A DNA stretch of 64,000 nucleotides from JANQQJ01 sp046290575 (GTDB taxonomy: Bacteria > Pseudomonadota > Alphaproteobacteria > SMXS01), in the NCBI GenBank assembly GCA_046290575.1, contig JBKAGX010000006.1:141715-205714 (forward strand). Direction: 5' to 3'. Positions 50,695 to 59,473 of the stretch are shown here, in pieces. Each line of letters opens with the position of its first letter. Within the stretch, counting starts at the first letter, position 1. Both the position numbers and the translations under genes were made by a program. The notes beneath the pieces are model-generated. The model had not been told where the DNA came from and made no database searches. It saw nothing but the letters and a program-made list of their open reading frames with translations.

Positions 50695-51770
50695 TGGACC
50701 CGTTGCTGCGGATTTTGGCGGCACCCACGACCATGCCGTCGCTGACGGCTGTGGAATGGACGTCGGTAATGCAGCGCGCCCGGCGCCGGGCCTTGCTCGG
50801 CAAGCTCGGTGTTCTGGCACAGGATGCCGGCGTTCTCGATGAATTGCCGCCAGCCGTGCAGCGCCAGTTCCTGTCCATGATGCGCCTTGCTGACCACAAT
50901 GCAGAGCATTTGAAGGCCGAGGCTTTTTTGCTGCTGCACACCCTGCGCGACGACGCACCGCCGGTGGTGTTTCTCAAAGGAGCAGCCTATGCGCTGTTGG
51001 GGCTTCAGGCAGACCGGGGCCGGGTGTCGTCGGATATCGACATTCTGGTACCGCGCGACAGGATCAATGGGGTGGAGGCCGCGCTGCAGCAGGCCAATTG
51101 GGACCCCATGAAACTCAGCGCCTATGATCAGGATTATTATCGGCGGTGGATGCACGAAATTCCGCCGCTGCGTCACCGCATCCGCGCCACCGTGATTGAC
51201 GTTCACCACACGATTCTGCCGCTGACCGGGCGGATTACCCCTGATCCGGTGGCTCTGATAGACGCGGTGACAGCCATCAATGTGGAGGGCCGAACGGCGC
51301 TGGTGCCCTGCCCGGAAGATCTCGTGATCCATGCTGCTGTGCATCTGTTTCAGGATGGCGATCTGAGTGAACGGCTCCGCGACCTTCTCGATATCAAGCA
51401 GATGGTGGCGGCGTTCTCCGCCGATGAAAGCTTCTGGGGTCGGCTGGCCGACCGTGCCGCGCTGCATGAAAGTGTCCGCCCGCTGTTCTATGCGCTCTAC
51501 TTCGCGCGCTCCATGTTGAAGGCAGAGGTGCCGGACGCGGTACTGGAAGGGTGGCGCGGGGCACCTGGCCCCATGGCGCGTGCTGTGATGAACCTTCTGG
51601 TGCCGACGGCGCTGGTGCCCAGCGTGCCGGACCGCGCGCCGCCTTTTGCTGGGCTGGCCCGCTGGCTGCTGTTCCTGCGGTCCCATTGGTTGCGGATGCC
51701 GCCGCTACTGCTGGCACGCCATTTGACGATAAAGGCGTTCCGAAATCTGGGGGACCGTTTCCGGCGCTAG
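50691..51770 (+). CDS. Nucleotidyltransferase family protein (NTP_transf_5-like)
   Basis: 359 residues. The nucleotidyltransferase motif LKGAAYALLGLQADRGRVSSDIDILVPRD contains the conserved LKG, Arg and DxD (SDIDIL), with a further Asp/His in VIDVHHTI. This is the Pfam-type NTP_transf_5 group, which recurs beside HprK-related kinases and RRE proteins. It might nucleotidylate or otherwise modify the peptide, but no activity is proven. ATG overlaps the kinase stop as ATGA. Last gene of the unit. Confidence 0.85.
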   Translation: MMDPLLRILAAPTTMPSLTAVEWTSVMQRARRRALLGKLGVLAQDAGVLDELPPAVQRQFLSMMRLADHNAEHLKAEAFLLLHTLRDDAPPVVFLKGAAYALLGLQADRGRVSSDIDILVPRDRINGVEAALQQANWDPMKLSAYDQDYYRRWMHEIPPLRHRIRATVIDVHHTILPLTGRITPDPVALIDAVTAINVEGRTALVPCPEDLVIHAAVHLFQDGDLSERLRDLLDIKQMVAAFSADESFWGRLADRAALHESVRPLFYALYFARSMLKAEVPDAVLEGWRGAPGPMARAVMNLLVPTALVPSVPDRAPPFAGLARWLLFLRSHWLRMPPLLLARHLTIKAFRNLGDRFRR

Positions 51771-51834
51771 ATCATGATCTAACTTATTGGTTTTGCTCTA
51801 GAACCCTTACAACGATATTGGGCAGGCACGGCCG

Positions 51835-52740
51835 TCAATAACCGCGATTGCGATCTACCTCGTTAATCAGGGGCTGACCACTGGAAATTCTCTCGAGGTT
51901 CTCTGCAAAAATCTTGGCAATGTTCGGCAGGTAGGCGCTATCAGCTGCGGCCATATGGGGCGTAATGATCGTGTTGGGCGTCTCCCACAATGGGTGGTCG
52001 GCGGGCAGGGGCTCCTGGTCAAAGACGTCAATCGCGGCACCCTTGATGGTGCCGTCAGTCAGCGCTTCAACAATGGCGGCTTCATCAACGATGCCGCCGC
52101 GCGACAGATTTATCAGTACTGCGTCCGGCTTCATGCGCGCGATCATCCCGGCATCGAACAGGCCTTTTGTGTCGTCGGTCAGCGGGACGACGAGGACAAG
52201 GTAATCCGATTGTTCGACCACCTCGGCGGTTTGTTCCGCGGCATACATTTTCTCCACCCGGGGGTGGGATTTCGGTGTGCGCTGGGTCGCGATCACACGC
52301 ATGCCAAGGGCACTGGCCCGCTCAGCGATCGCTTCGCCGACCGCGCCCAGGCCGATAATGCCGCATGTACTGCCCGACAAATTGGTCGGGCTGAACATCG
52401 TGAAGTCGTGATCAGCCTGCTGCTGGCGGATACGACGCCCATTCTTGGCAAATTCGAGCATGAAATAGAGTGCGAATTCGGCCATTTGTGTGCCGTGTAT
52501 GCCGCGCGCATTGCTGATCTTGACGTGTTCCGGCAGGTCGGGGGCAGGCAGCAGACTATCCACGCCCGTGCTGATAATCTGGATCAGCTTCAGGTTGGGA
52601 GCTTTCTGCCACAGACCACGATAGGGCTTGAGCGCAAACAGATATTCAATCTCTGCAGCAGCTGCCTCAAATTCATCGGCTGAGTTCAGCGCGACAATCT
52701 CAACATCCGGCACATGGGGCTCCAGCGCAGCCTGCACCAC
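51835..52740 (-). CDS. D-2-hydroxyacid dehydrogenase (NAD-binding)
   Basis: 301 residues from GTG 52740. NAD-binding motif GIIGLGAVGEAIAERASALGMRV (GxGxxG), catalytic Arg in NLSRGGIVDE, Glu in VFDQEPLPADHPLW and His in ITPHMAAAD, all intact. It reduces 2-oxo acids or oxidises D-2-hydroxy acids with NAD(P). The family N-terminus usually includes a first strand like IPVIHTTNLPAP, which is encoded upstream in frame to an ATT at 52776 with AAGGA eight bases before it. The true start may therefore be ATT. Convergent with the nucleotidyltransferase gene. Confidence 0.85.
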   Translation of the reverse strand: MVQAALEPHVPDVEIVALNSADEFEAAAAEIEYLFALKPYRGLWQKAPNLKLIQIISTGVDSLLPAPDLPEHVKISNARGIHGTQMAEFALYFMLEFAKNGRRIRQQQADHDFTMFSPTNLSGSTCGIIGLGAVGEAIAERASALGMRVIATQRTPKSHPRVEKMYAAEQTAEVVEQSDYLVLVVPLTDDTKGLFDAGMIARMKPDAVLINLSRGGIVDEAAIVEALTDGTIKGAAIDVFDQEPLPADHPLWETPNTIITPHMAAADSAYLPNIAKIFAENLERISSGQPLINEVDRNRGY

Positions 52741-52849
52741 TGGTGCGGGTAGATTGGTTGTGTGAATAACAGGAATTGCTCTGGTCCTTCTGCGGTCAGT
52801 TGTAAAATCTGGACGCGTACCGACGACTGTGCGTCAGAGCTCGACTGGG

Positions 52850-52925
52850 TGGTGGGCGGAGAGGGACTCGAACCCCCGACATCCACGATGTGAACGTGGC
52901 GCTCTACCATCTGAGCTATCCGCCC
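52850..52925 (-). tRNA. tRNA-Val (anticodon CAC)
   Basis: 76-base cloverleaf with encoded CCA. Acceptor GGGCGGA/TCCGCCC, D-arm GCTC..GAGC, anticodon stem CCACG/CGTGG with loop TTCACAT (anticodon CAC), T-arm GGGGG-TTCGAGT-CCCTC. It reads GTG codons. Confidence 0.96.
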
Positions 52926-52948
52926 GCACGCCATCAGCGGGACGGATG

Positions 52949-53641
52949 CTATAGGCGGGCGCTCTCGGCGTTGTCAAGCAGGCTGGTCAGTGCCGGCGCC
53001 AGCGCGTCGAAATGGTCGATCAGCCGGTCCGCACCCAGCTCGTCCACCGGGGTCAGGGAATAGCCGAACCTGACAGCGATGACCGGCACCTTCGCGTTTC
53101 TGGCGGTTTCAACATCGGTGATGCTGTCGCCGACCAAAACACTGGAGGCAGGGTTTCCCCCCAGGCCCTCAATCGTCTTCAAGAGATGGTCCGGGTGCGG
53201 CTTACGGTTGGGGACGGCATCGGCGCCGAGGATCGTGTCGAAATACTGTGTGAGGTCGAGCGCATCGAGAACAGAGTCGGTCAGGTCCTGGGGTTTATTG
53301 GTGCAGATGCCCATACTCACGCCATCTTTGGCCAGTAAATCGAGCGCTTCGAACACACCATCAAAGACGATTGTATGGTCCGCAATGTGATCGGCATAGA
53401 ACGCCAGGAAACGCTGGAAGGCATCTTCCATGGCAGTTTCGTCAAGTATGACGCCGGATGCGGCGCTGCCCTTTTCAATCAGCACACGGGCGCCACGGCC
53501 CACCATATCGCGCACAGCGGGCAGGTCTACCGGCGGCAGATCAAGGGTGGAGAGGGTGTGGTTCAGCGCCAGGGTAAGGTCCGGCGCGCTGTCGATCAGC
53601 GTACCATCCAGGTCGAAGATCACCGTTTCAGGAAACTGCAT
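52949..53641 (-). CDS. gph: Phosphoglycolate phosphatase
   Basis: 230 residues, HAD superfamily. Motif I VIFDLDGTLIDSAPDL, cap domain, motif II MGICTNKP, motif III/IV KPHPDHLLKTIEGL and VLVGDSITDVETARNA. It dephosphorylates 2-phosphoglycolate formed by DNA repair and photorespiration-like side reactions. Divergent from glmU. Its own ATG at 53641. Confidence 0.92.
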   Translation of the reverse strand: MQFPETVIFDLDGTLIDSAPDLTLALNHTLSTLDLPPVDLPAVRDMVGRGARVLIEKGSAASGVILDETAMEDAFQRFLAFYADHIADHTIVFDGVFEALDLLAKDGVSMGICTNKPQDLTDSVLDALDLTQYFDTILGADAVPNRKPHPDHLLKTIEGLGGNPASSVLVGDSITDVETARNAKVPVIAVRFGYSLTPVDELGADRLIDHFDALAPALTSLLDNAESARL

Positions 53642-53737
53642 GACGGGACGCTACGCGTTGGGAACTGGCAAAACCGCTGTCCTTGTGGCAGTTTCGCCCT
53701 GAAAAGTAAAAGCAAACTGCGGGCGCAGAGACCTTTT

Positions 53738-53763
53738 CCAGAGGCATTTCCCAGAGGCACTTC
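53738..53763 (+). repeat. Tandem 13-bp duplication before glmU
   Basis: CCAGAGGCATTTC at 53738-53750 is repeated as CCAGAGGCACTTC at 53751-53763, immediately before the glmU ATG at 53765. Each copy contains AGAGG, so the ribosome-binding site is duplicated; only the second is at working distance. Confidence 0.8.
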
Positions 53764-53764
53764 A

Positions 53765-55105
53765 ATGTCATCGCAAAAATGTGCCGTTGTGATCCTTGCT
53801 GCAGGCAAGGGAACGCGGATGAAGTCAAGCCTTCCGAAAATTCTCCACCCTGTGGGCAACCGGGCGATGGTGCTGCACGTTCTCGATCAGGTGGCCCAGA
53901 TCGGGCCGGAACGAACAGTCGTTGTGCTGGCACCGGGCATGGACCCGGTCCACGATATTGTGGCCCCGGCAGAAATCGCGATCCAGGATACGCCGCTGGG
54001 CACCGGGCACGCGGTGTTGGCCGCGCGTGGAACGCTGGCCGGTTTCGATGGCGACGTCATCGTCGCCTTCGGCGATACACCACTGATTACCAGAGATACT
54101 CTCGACCACCTGCTGGACCGCCGCCGCGCGGATGACGACCCGACCGTCGTGGTGTTGGGATTCCGTCCCGATGACCCTGCAGAATATGGCCGCCTGGTGG
54201 TGGGCAAGAAGGGTAAGCTGAAAGCCATCGTCGAATATCGCGACGCGACGCCTGATGAGCGCGCCATCGGCCTATGCAATTCCGGCGTTATGGTGATCGA
54301 TGGGCGTTATTGCCTGTCCTTGCTTGATGCCATCGGTAATGAGAACGCAAAGGGTGAGTATTATCTGACGGACGTGGTCGCCCGCGCGCGGGATCGGGAT
54401 TTGGGCTGCGTGGTGATCGAAGCGCCCGCGGATGAGGTCATGGGCGTCAACTCCCGCAATGATCTGGCAGCGGCCGAAGCCGTGTTTCAGGCGCGCCGCC
54501 GCGAAAAGATCATGGCGGGCGGGGCGACATTGCAGGATCCATCCACCGTCTATCTCAGCGCCGATACGAAGATTGGCCGTGATGTGACCATCGGCCCGAA
54601 TGTGGTCTTCGGGCCCGGCGTCACGGTCGAAGACGGCGCGACCATTGAGGCGTTCTGTCATCTGGAAGGGGCGCATATTGCATCGGGCGCGAAGATTGGC
54701 CCCTATGCGCGGCTGCGGCCGGGTGCGGATATCCGAGAAGAGGCCAAGATCGGCAATTTTGTCGAGGTCAAGAAATCGGTTATCGGGCGGGGCGCCAAGG
54801 CCAGTCATCTGTCCTATATCGGGGATACCGATGTCGGCGAGGAGGCCAATATCGGGGCGGGCACGATCACCTGTAACTATGACGGTTTTGACAAGTTCCG
54901 CACGGAGATTGGCGCCGGCGTTTTCGTCGGTTCGAACACGGCCTTGGTGGCGCCTGTCAAACTGGGCGACGGTGCGATGATCGGCGCGGGCAGCACCATC
55001 AGCAAGGACGTTGACGAAGATGCGCTGGCCGTCACCCGGGCTGAACAACGGGCTGTGCCCCAAGGCGCGGCGCGGTTCCGCGCCCGCAAAGCCAAAAAGG
55101 ACTAG
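53765..55105 (+). CDS. glmU: Bifunctional GlmU: GlcN-1-P acetyltransferase / UDP-GlcNAc pyrophosphorylase
   Basis: 446 residues. N-terminal uridylyltransferase starts VVILAAGKGTRMKSSLPKILH; the C-terminal half has hexapeptide repeats (e.g. IGRDVTIGPNVVFGPGVTVEDGA, IGAGTITCNYDGFDKF) forming the left-handed helix acetyltransferase. It makes UDP-GlcNAc for peptidoglycan and LPS. ATG 53765 with AGAGG upstream is chosen; the long upstream in-frame extension to 53375 lies antisense to gph and is rejected. glmS starts 8 bases after it. Confidence 0.96.
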   Translation: MSSQKCAVVILAAGKGTRMKSSLPKILHPVGNRAMVLHVLDQVAQIGPERTVVVLAPGMDPVHDIVAPAEIAIQDTPLGTGHAVLAARGTLAGFDGDVIVAFGDTPLITRDTLDHLLDRRRADDDPTVVVLGFRPDDPAEYGRLVVGKKGKLKAIVEYRDATPDERAIGLCNSGVMVIDGRYCLSLLDAIGNENAKGEYYLTDVVARARDRDLGCVVIEAPADEVMGVNSRNDLAAAEAVFQARRREKIMAGGATLQDPSTVYLSADTKIGRDVTIGPNVVFGPGVTVEDGATIEAFCHLEGAHIASGAKIGPYARLRPGADIREEAKIGNFVEVKKSVIGRGAKASHLSYIGDTDVGEEANIGAGTITCNYDGFDKFRTEIGAGVFVGSNTALVAPVKLGDGAMIGAGSTISKDVDEDALAVTRAEQRAVPQGAARFRARKAKKD

Positions 55106-55113
55106 CGCGGCCG

Positions 55114-56934
55114 ATGTGCGGCATTATCGGCATTGTCGGCGGTGACGCCGTTGCGCCGGAGATTCTGCAGGGTCTGCAGCGGCTGGAGTACCGTGGCTAT
55201 GATTCAGCGGGGATCGCCACGCTGGTTGATGGGCGGATCGAGCGGCGCCGGGCCGAAGGCAAGCTGATCAATCTGGCCGGATTGCTGGAGAGCGACCCGC
55301 TGGCCGGCGGTGTCGGCATCGGTCACACGCGCTGGGCGACCCACGGTGCCCCGACGGAGAACAACGCCCACCCCCACGCCACCGACCGCGTGGCGGTTGT
55401 TCACAATGGCATCATCGAGAATTTCAGGCCGTTGCGTGAAGAGGTGATTGCGGCGGGCTATCGGATTGAAACCGAGACTGATTCCGAAGTGATCGCACAT
55501 CTGGTGACGGCGGAAATGGATGGCGGCGCGTCGCCGCGCGACGCGGCTGCCACCGTGCTCAAGAAGCTGGACGGCGCCTTTGCCATCGGCATCCTGTTTG
55601 CTGGCGAGGCCGACCTGTTGATCGGCGCGCGGCGAGGCAGCCCGCTGGTCATCGGCTATGGCGAGGGCGAGATGTTTCTGGGCTCGGATGCGCTGGCCGT
55701 CGGGCCGCTTTCCGGCCGTATTAGCTATCTTGCAGAAGGTGACTGGGTCGAACTCACCAGTGCCGGGGCTGTCATCCATGACGCTACCGATGCGGTGGTC
55801 GACCGCCCGATCAAACAGGCGAACAGCGTCACCGGACCGATTGAAAAGGGCAACTTTGCCCATTTCATGCTGAAGGAAATCTATGAGCAGCCGGCGGTGA
55901 TCGGCGAGACGCTGGGTACTTATTTCAATCCGCTCAGCCAGTCGATCGTCATGCCCGACCTGCCGTTTGATCTGGCGGGCGTGCCCAAGATCACCATCGT
56001 GGCCTGCGGCACGGCCAGCTATGCCGGGCTGGTTGCCAAATACTGGTTCGAGCAGATTGCCCGCGTCAGTGTTGAGGTCGATGTTGCGTCTGAATTCCGC
56101 TACCGGGAGGCGGCGATGCCGGAAGGGGGGCTGGCTGTCTTTATCTCCCAGTCCGGTGAAACCGCCGATACGCTGGCCGCGCTCCGCTATTGCCGGGGTG
56201 CCGGGCAGCACATTCTCAGCATCGTCAACGTGCCGGAAAGCTCCATCGCCCGGGAATCGGATGTCGTGCTGCCCACCCATGCGGGCCCGGAAATCGGCGT
56301 CGCCAGCACCAAGGCGTTCACTTGTCAGCTGGTGGTTCTGGCTGCGGTGGTGATCGCAACGGCGCGCGCGCGCGGGGTCGTGACGGCAGACCGCGAAGCT
56401 GAACTCAGCCAGGCGCTGGCCGAAGTGCCCGCCGCCGCCGCAGAGGTCCTGCAGCGCGACACCCGGATCGACATGCTGGCAGATGATATCGTGCCGGCAC
56501 GCGACGTGCTCTATCTGGGCCGGGGCGCGCTCTTCCCCATTGCGCTGGAAGGCGCGCTCAAGCTGAAGGAAATTTCCTATATCCACGCAGAAGGCTACGC
56601 TGCGGGCGAGATGAAGCACGGCCCCATTGCGCTGGTCGATGACGATGTGCCCATCATCGTGCTGGCGCCGAAAGACCGGCTGTTCGACAAGACCGTTTCC
56701 AATATGCAGGAGGTGATCGCGCGGTCCGGCAAGGTGCTGATGATCACCGACGATGCAGGGGCCGAGCAGGGTGATGGTGCGTCATGGGTGCTGGGCCTGC
56801 CCGATCTGCACGATTTTGTCGCGCCGATCCTTTATGCGATCCCGGTGCAGTTGCTGGCCTATCACGTCGCCGTCAAGCGCGGAACGGACGTCGACCAACC
56901 ACGCAATCTGGCCAAGTCGGTGACCGTGGAATAG
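55114..56934 (+). CDS. glmS: Glutamine-fructose-6-phosphate aminotransferase
   Basis: 606 residues. N-terminal Ntn glutaminase begins CGIIGIVG (catalytic Cys2 after Met), then GHTRWATHGAPTENNAHPH. Two SIS isomerase domains follow (SQSGETADTLAALRYCR, GRGALFPIALEGALKLKE), ending KSVTVE as usual. It converts fructose-6-P and Gln to glucosamine-6-P, the substrate chain that GlmU continues. No glmS ribozyme is seen upstream; co-transcribed with glmU. Confidence 0.97.
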   Translation: MCGIIGIVGGDAVAPEILQGLQRLEYRGYDSAGIATLVDGRIERRRAEGKLINLAGLLESDPLAGGVGIGHTRWATHGAPTENNAHPHATDRVAVVHNGIIENFRPLREEVIAAGYRIETETDSEVIAHLVTAEMDGGASPRDAAATVLKKLDGAFAIGILFAGEADLLIGARRGSPLVIGYGEGEMFLGSDALAVGPLSGRISYLAEGDWVELTSAGAVIHDATDAVVDRPIKQANSVTGPIEKGNFAHFMLKEIYEQPAVIGETLGTYFNPLSQSIVMPDLPFDLAGVPKITIVACGTASYAGLVAKYWFEQIARVSVEVDVASEFRYREAAMPEGGLAVFISQSGETADTLAALRYCRGAGQHILSIVNVPESSIARESDVVLPTHAGPEIGVASTKAFTCQLVVLAAVVIATARARGVVTADREAELSQALAEVPAAAAEVLQRDTRIDMLADDIVPARDVLYLGRGALFPIALEGALKLKEISYIHAEGYAAGEMKHGPIALVDDDVPIIVLAPKDRLFDKTVSNMQEVIARSGKVLMITDDAGAEQGDGASWVLGLPDLHDFVAPILYAIPVQLLAYHVAVKRGTDVDQPRNLAKSVTVE

Positions 56935-56937
56935 GGC

Positions 56938-57678
56938 TCAAGAAATCGGCGTTACTTCGCCTCTTGTGATGTTGAACGTCGTGCCACCATCTTTCTTGAT
57001 CATGAACATGATCTTCAGTTCCGCCACATGGCCGCAGGCGCGCAGATACCAGTTCTCGCGCCAGACCTCGCTGACATTTTCCTGCAGATAAGCGGCGACA
57101 TCGCCGGGAGCTTTTTCGATATCCACGCGTGCGTCACGCGGCAGCATGACGAGTTTGGTATCGAACAATTGTGGCGTGGATGCGCAGGGCGTGCCTGTTT
57201 GCTGGCCCACATAAAGCCGGGCAGAGACATGGGTGCGCGGCAGCAGATCGCGCCCCAATATCGGGTCAACATTTGTGCGCCCGGGCAGAAAGGGCATGGC
57301 ATTCAACTTGCCGTCCCGGGCCACCAACAAAACGCTGCGGCGTTTTGCCTCGCCGCAGACGGTCACGTTCCAGACTTCCAGCCAAAGGCCGGACTCAAGT
57401 TTCTCATCGGGGGTGAACTTCACCGGCCCATAGGGGTGAAAATCCGCCAGTTCACCTACCGTGACCGCCGAGCAGTCCGGTGTCAGATTGCGTTCGTCGT
57501 TCGTCAGGGTGCGCGAGATGCGTGCGCGGTGTACGGCGCTGGCGAAATAGTCCCGGAAAAGCTCAAGGTTCCTCAGGTCTTCACGGGTCGGCAGAGGCTT
57601 TTGCTGCGCCATCACAGGCGCAGACATCGCCATCACGATGGCGAGAGCAAAAAGGATCAGGGGTTTGACGCGGCGCAT
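56938..57678 (-). CDS. Hypothetical secreted protein
   Basis: 246 residues with a signal peptide (RRVKPLILFALAIVMAMSAPVMAQQ), so exported to the periplasm. The mature part has no recognised domain: charged helix LRNLELFRDYFASAVHRARISRTLTNDERN, then beta-rich sequence with three Cys (SAVT region CSA, TVCGEAKRR, CASTPQLF) and a C-terminal ACGHVAELKIMFMIKKDGGTTFNITRGEV. Start 57678 is chosen with GAGAG upstream and a clean signal peptide; ATG 57690 or 57735 is possible. Four bases downstream of the glmS stop, convergent. Confidence 0.72.
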   Translation of the reverse strand: MRRVKPLILFALAIVMAMSAPVMAQQKPLPTREDLRNLELFRDYFASAVHRARISRTLTNDERNLTPDCSAVTVGELADFHPYGPVKFTPDEKLESGLWLEVWNVTVCGEAKRRSVLLVARDGKLNAMPFLPGRTNVDPILGRDLLPRTHVSARLYVGQQTGTPCASTPQLFDTKLVMLPRDARVDIEKAPGDVAAYLQENVSEVWRENWYLRACGHVAELKIMFMIKKDGGTTFNITRGEVTPIS

Positions 57679-57750
57679 CGAGTCTCTCATATAGCTGCGC
57701 TTAAGATATAGTTCCGCTGGCCACGGCGGCCCCATAGTGAGGAAAAATCA

Positions 57751-59139
57751 GTGCAGTACAACTACGATCTGTTCGTTATCGGCGCCGGTTCCGGCGGGGT
57801 GCGCGCCGCGCGCATGGCATCATCCTATGGCGCGAAGGTGGGCATCGCCGAAGACAGCCGCGTTGGCGGCACCTGTGTGATCAGGGGCTGCGTCCCGAAA
57901 AAGCTGTTCGTCTATGCCTCCCAGTTCGGCGAAGAGTTCGACTGGGCCGAAGGCTATGGCTGGACCAGCGAGTCCAAATTCGACTGGCCGACGCTGATCG
58001 CCAACAAGGACAAGGAGATCGACCGGCTGAACGGGCTCTATCTGCAGACGCTGAAGAACAACAATGTTGACCTCCATGAAGCGCGCGGCGTGCTGGTCGA
58101 TGCGCACACGGTTGCGCTGATGAAAGATGGCAAGGAAGTTGACCGTGTGACGGCGAAGAAAATCCTCGTCGCCGTTGGTGGCTGGCCGACAATGCCCAAT
58201 GTTCCCGGCATCGAGCACGCGATCTCGTCGAACGAGGCGTTTCATCTGGAAAAATTGCCTGAGCGTATGGTGATCGCGGGCGCCGGCTATATCGCGGTGG
58301 AATTTGCCGGCATCTTCAACGGGCTGGGCGTCGAGGTCACGCAGCTCTATCGCGGCGAACAGGTACTGCGTGGTTTTGACCGGGACATCCGCGACTCCGT
58401 CGCTGACGAGCTGCGTCGCAAGGGCGTTGACCTGCGGGTCGAGTCGCCGGTGATCCGCGATATCGAAAAACGCGCCGATGATCTGCTTGTGACGCTGGTA
58501 GACGGATCCGAAATCGAAACGGATGCGGTGATGTTCGCCGTCGGCCGTGATCCGAAAACGCCTGGAATGGGGCTGGAAGACGTGGGTGTCGCGCTGGACG
58601 ATGTTGGCGCGATCATCATCGATGACGACTTCCGCACCTCCGTGCCCAGCATCTTCGCGCTGGGCGACGTGACCCACCGGTTCCAGCTGACCCCGGTGGC
58701 GATTGCCGAGGCGATGGCCTTTACCGCCACCCAGTTCAACGACACGCCGACCAGTATGGACTATGCCGACATCCCGACGGCGGTCTTCACCCAGCCGCCG
58801 GTGGGCACCGTGGGCCTCACCGAAGCCGAAGCGCGGGAGAAATACGGCAGGGTCGATATCTACAAAACCAATTTCCGGCCCATGAAACACACGCTGGGCG
58901 GTTCAGACGAGCGCACCATGATGAAGCTGGTGGTCGACTGCGCCACCGACCGGGTCGTCGGCGCGCATATGGTGGGGCTGGATGCCGGTGAGATCATTCA
59001 GGGCGTCGCCATCGCCATCAAGGCGGGCGCGACCAAGGCGCAGTTCGACGCCACCGTCGCCATCCACCCCACGGCGGCGGAAGAATTCGTCACCATGCGC
59101 GACCCGGAACCCGACCTGCCCAGCCAGGTGACGGAGTAG
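57751..59139 (+). CDS. gor: Glutathione-disulfide reductase
   Basis: 462 residues. FAD site IGAGSGGVRAARMAS, redox disulfide GGTCVIRGCVPKKL (CxxxxC), NAD(P)H site GAGYIAVEFAGIFNGLG, and C-terminal dimer-interface catalytic HPTAAEEFVTMRDP. Keeps glutathione reduced with NADPH; the protein tail PEPDLPSQVTE ends at 59139. A near-copy of the 3' end is found at 59795-59857, so the true 3' end here may come from an integration event. Confidence 0.94.
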   Translation: MQYNYDLFVIGAGSGGVRAARMASSYGAKVGIAEDSRVGGTCVIRGCVPKKLFVYASQFGEEFDWAEGYGWTSESKFDWPTLIANKDKEIDRLNGLYLQTLKNNNVDLHEARGVLVDAHTVALMKDGKEVDRVTAKKILVAVGGWPTMPNVPGIEHAISSNEAFHLEKLPERMVIAGAGYIAVEFAGIFNGLGVEVTQLYRGEQVLRGFDRDIRDSVADELRRKGVDLRVESPVIRDIEKRADDLLVTLVDGSEIETDAVMFAVGRDPKTPGMGLEDVGVALDDVGAIIIDDDFRTSVPSIFALGDVTHRFQLTPVAIAEAMAFTATQFNDTPTSMDYADIPTAVFTQPPVGTVGLTEAEAREKYGRVDIYKTNFRPMKHTLGGSDERTMMKLVVDCATDRVVGAHMVGLDAGEIIQGVAIAIKAGATKAQFDATVAIHPTAAEEFVTMRDPEPDLPSQVTE

Positions 59140-59147
59140 CGTAATCT

Positions 59148-59176
59148 TTGACATTTTACGTATTGCATAGTACTTT
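59148..59176 (+). promoter_or_regulatory. Predicted promoter of higBA pair
   Basis: Consensus -35 TTGACA (59148-59153) and TACTTT (59171-59176) at 17-base spacing. Transcription would start at about 59183, on the toxin GTG start codon, giving a leaderless message like the first toxin-antitoxin pair. The region is AT-rich compared with its surroundings. Confidence 0.5.
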
Positions 59177-59182
59177 GATGAG

Positions 59183-59455
59183 GTGATCAGGAGCTTCAAG
59201 AATCGCCGGACCGAAGACTTTGCTAATGGCGAGCGAGTTGCAAAGTTTCAGGCATTCGCGCCCATCGCGAGGCGCAAGCTCGTGATGATCGAAGCAGCGG
59301 TCGAGGTATATGATCTCGCCTCACCGCCGGGTAATCGCCTGGAGAAGTTGGGCGGCACCGAGACGTGGAGTATCCGCATCAACGATCAATGGCGGATCTG
59401 CTTCAAATGGAAAGACAACGCTGCGGAGGAAGTTGAAATTACTGACTACCACTAG
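59183..59455 (+). CDS. higB: Type II toxin, HigB/RelE family
   Basis: 90 residues, GTG start. HigB/RelE pattern: IRSFKNRRTEDFANGE, AVEVYDLASPPGNRLEKLGG, TWSIRINDQWRICFKWKDNAAEEVEITDYH (Arg/Lys and Tyr/His-bearing C-terminus). Ribosome-dependent mRNA interferase. Toxin precedes antitoxin, the HigBA order. It sits 43 bases after the gor stop and before a gor 3' end copy, so it looks like an insertion. Confidence 0.92.
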   Translation: MIRSFKNRRTEDFANGERVAKFQAFAPIARRKLVMIEAAVEVYDLASPPGNRLEKLGGTETWSIRINDQWRICFKWKDNAAEEVEITDYH

Positions 59456-59473
59456 TCTAAGGAAATCTAATCA

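Noticed and set aside
51768..51781. Perfect 14-bp palindrome TAGATCATGATCTA at the nucleotidyltransferase stop
   Set aside because: Single copy, no promoter or regulator context; too short to stand as a site on its own.
53375..53764. N-terminal extension of GlmU by 130 residues
   Set aside because: Antisense to gph, unlike any GlmU N-terminus; ATG 53765 gives the normal length and motif position.
55106..55113. Possible glmS ribozyme
   Set aside because: Only eight bases separate glmU and glmS, and no ribozyme core is present; also atypical for proteobacteria.
55204..56619. 471-residue open frame opposite glmS
   Set aside because: Antisense shadow of glmS, with no start context or family match.
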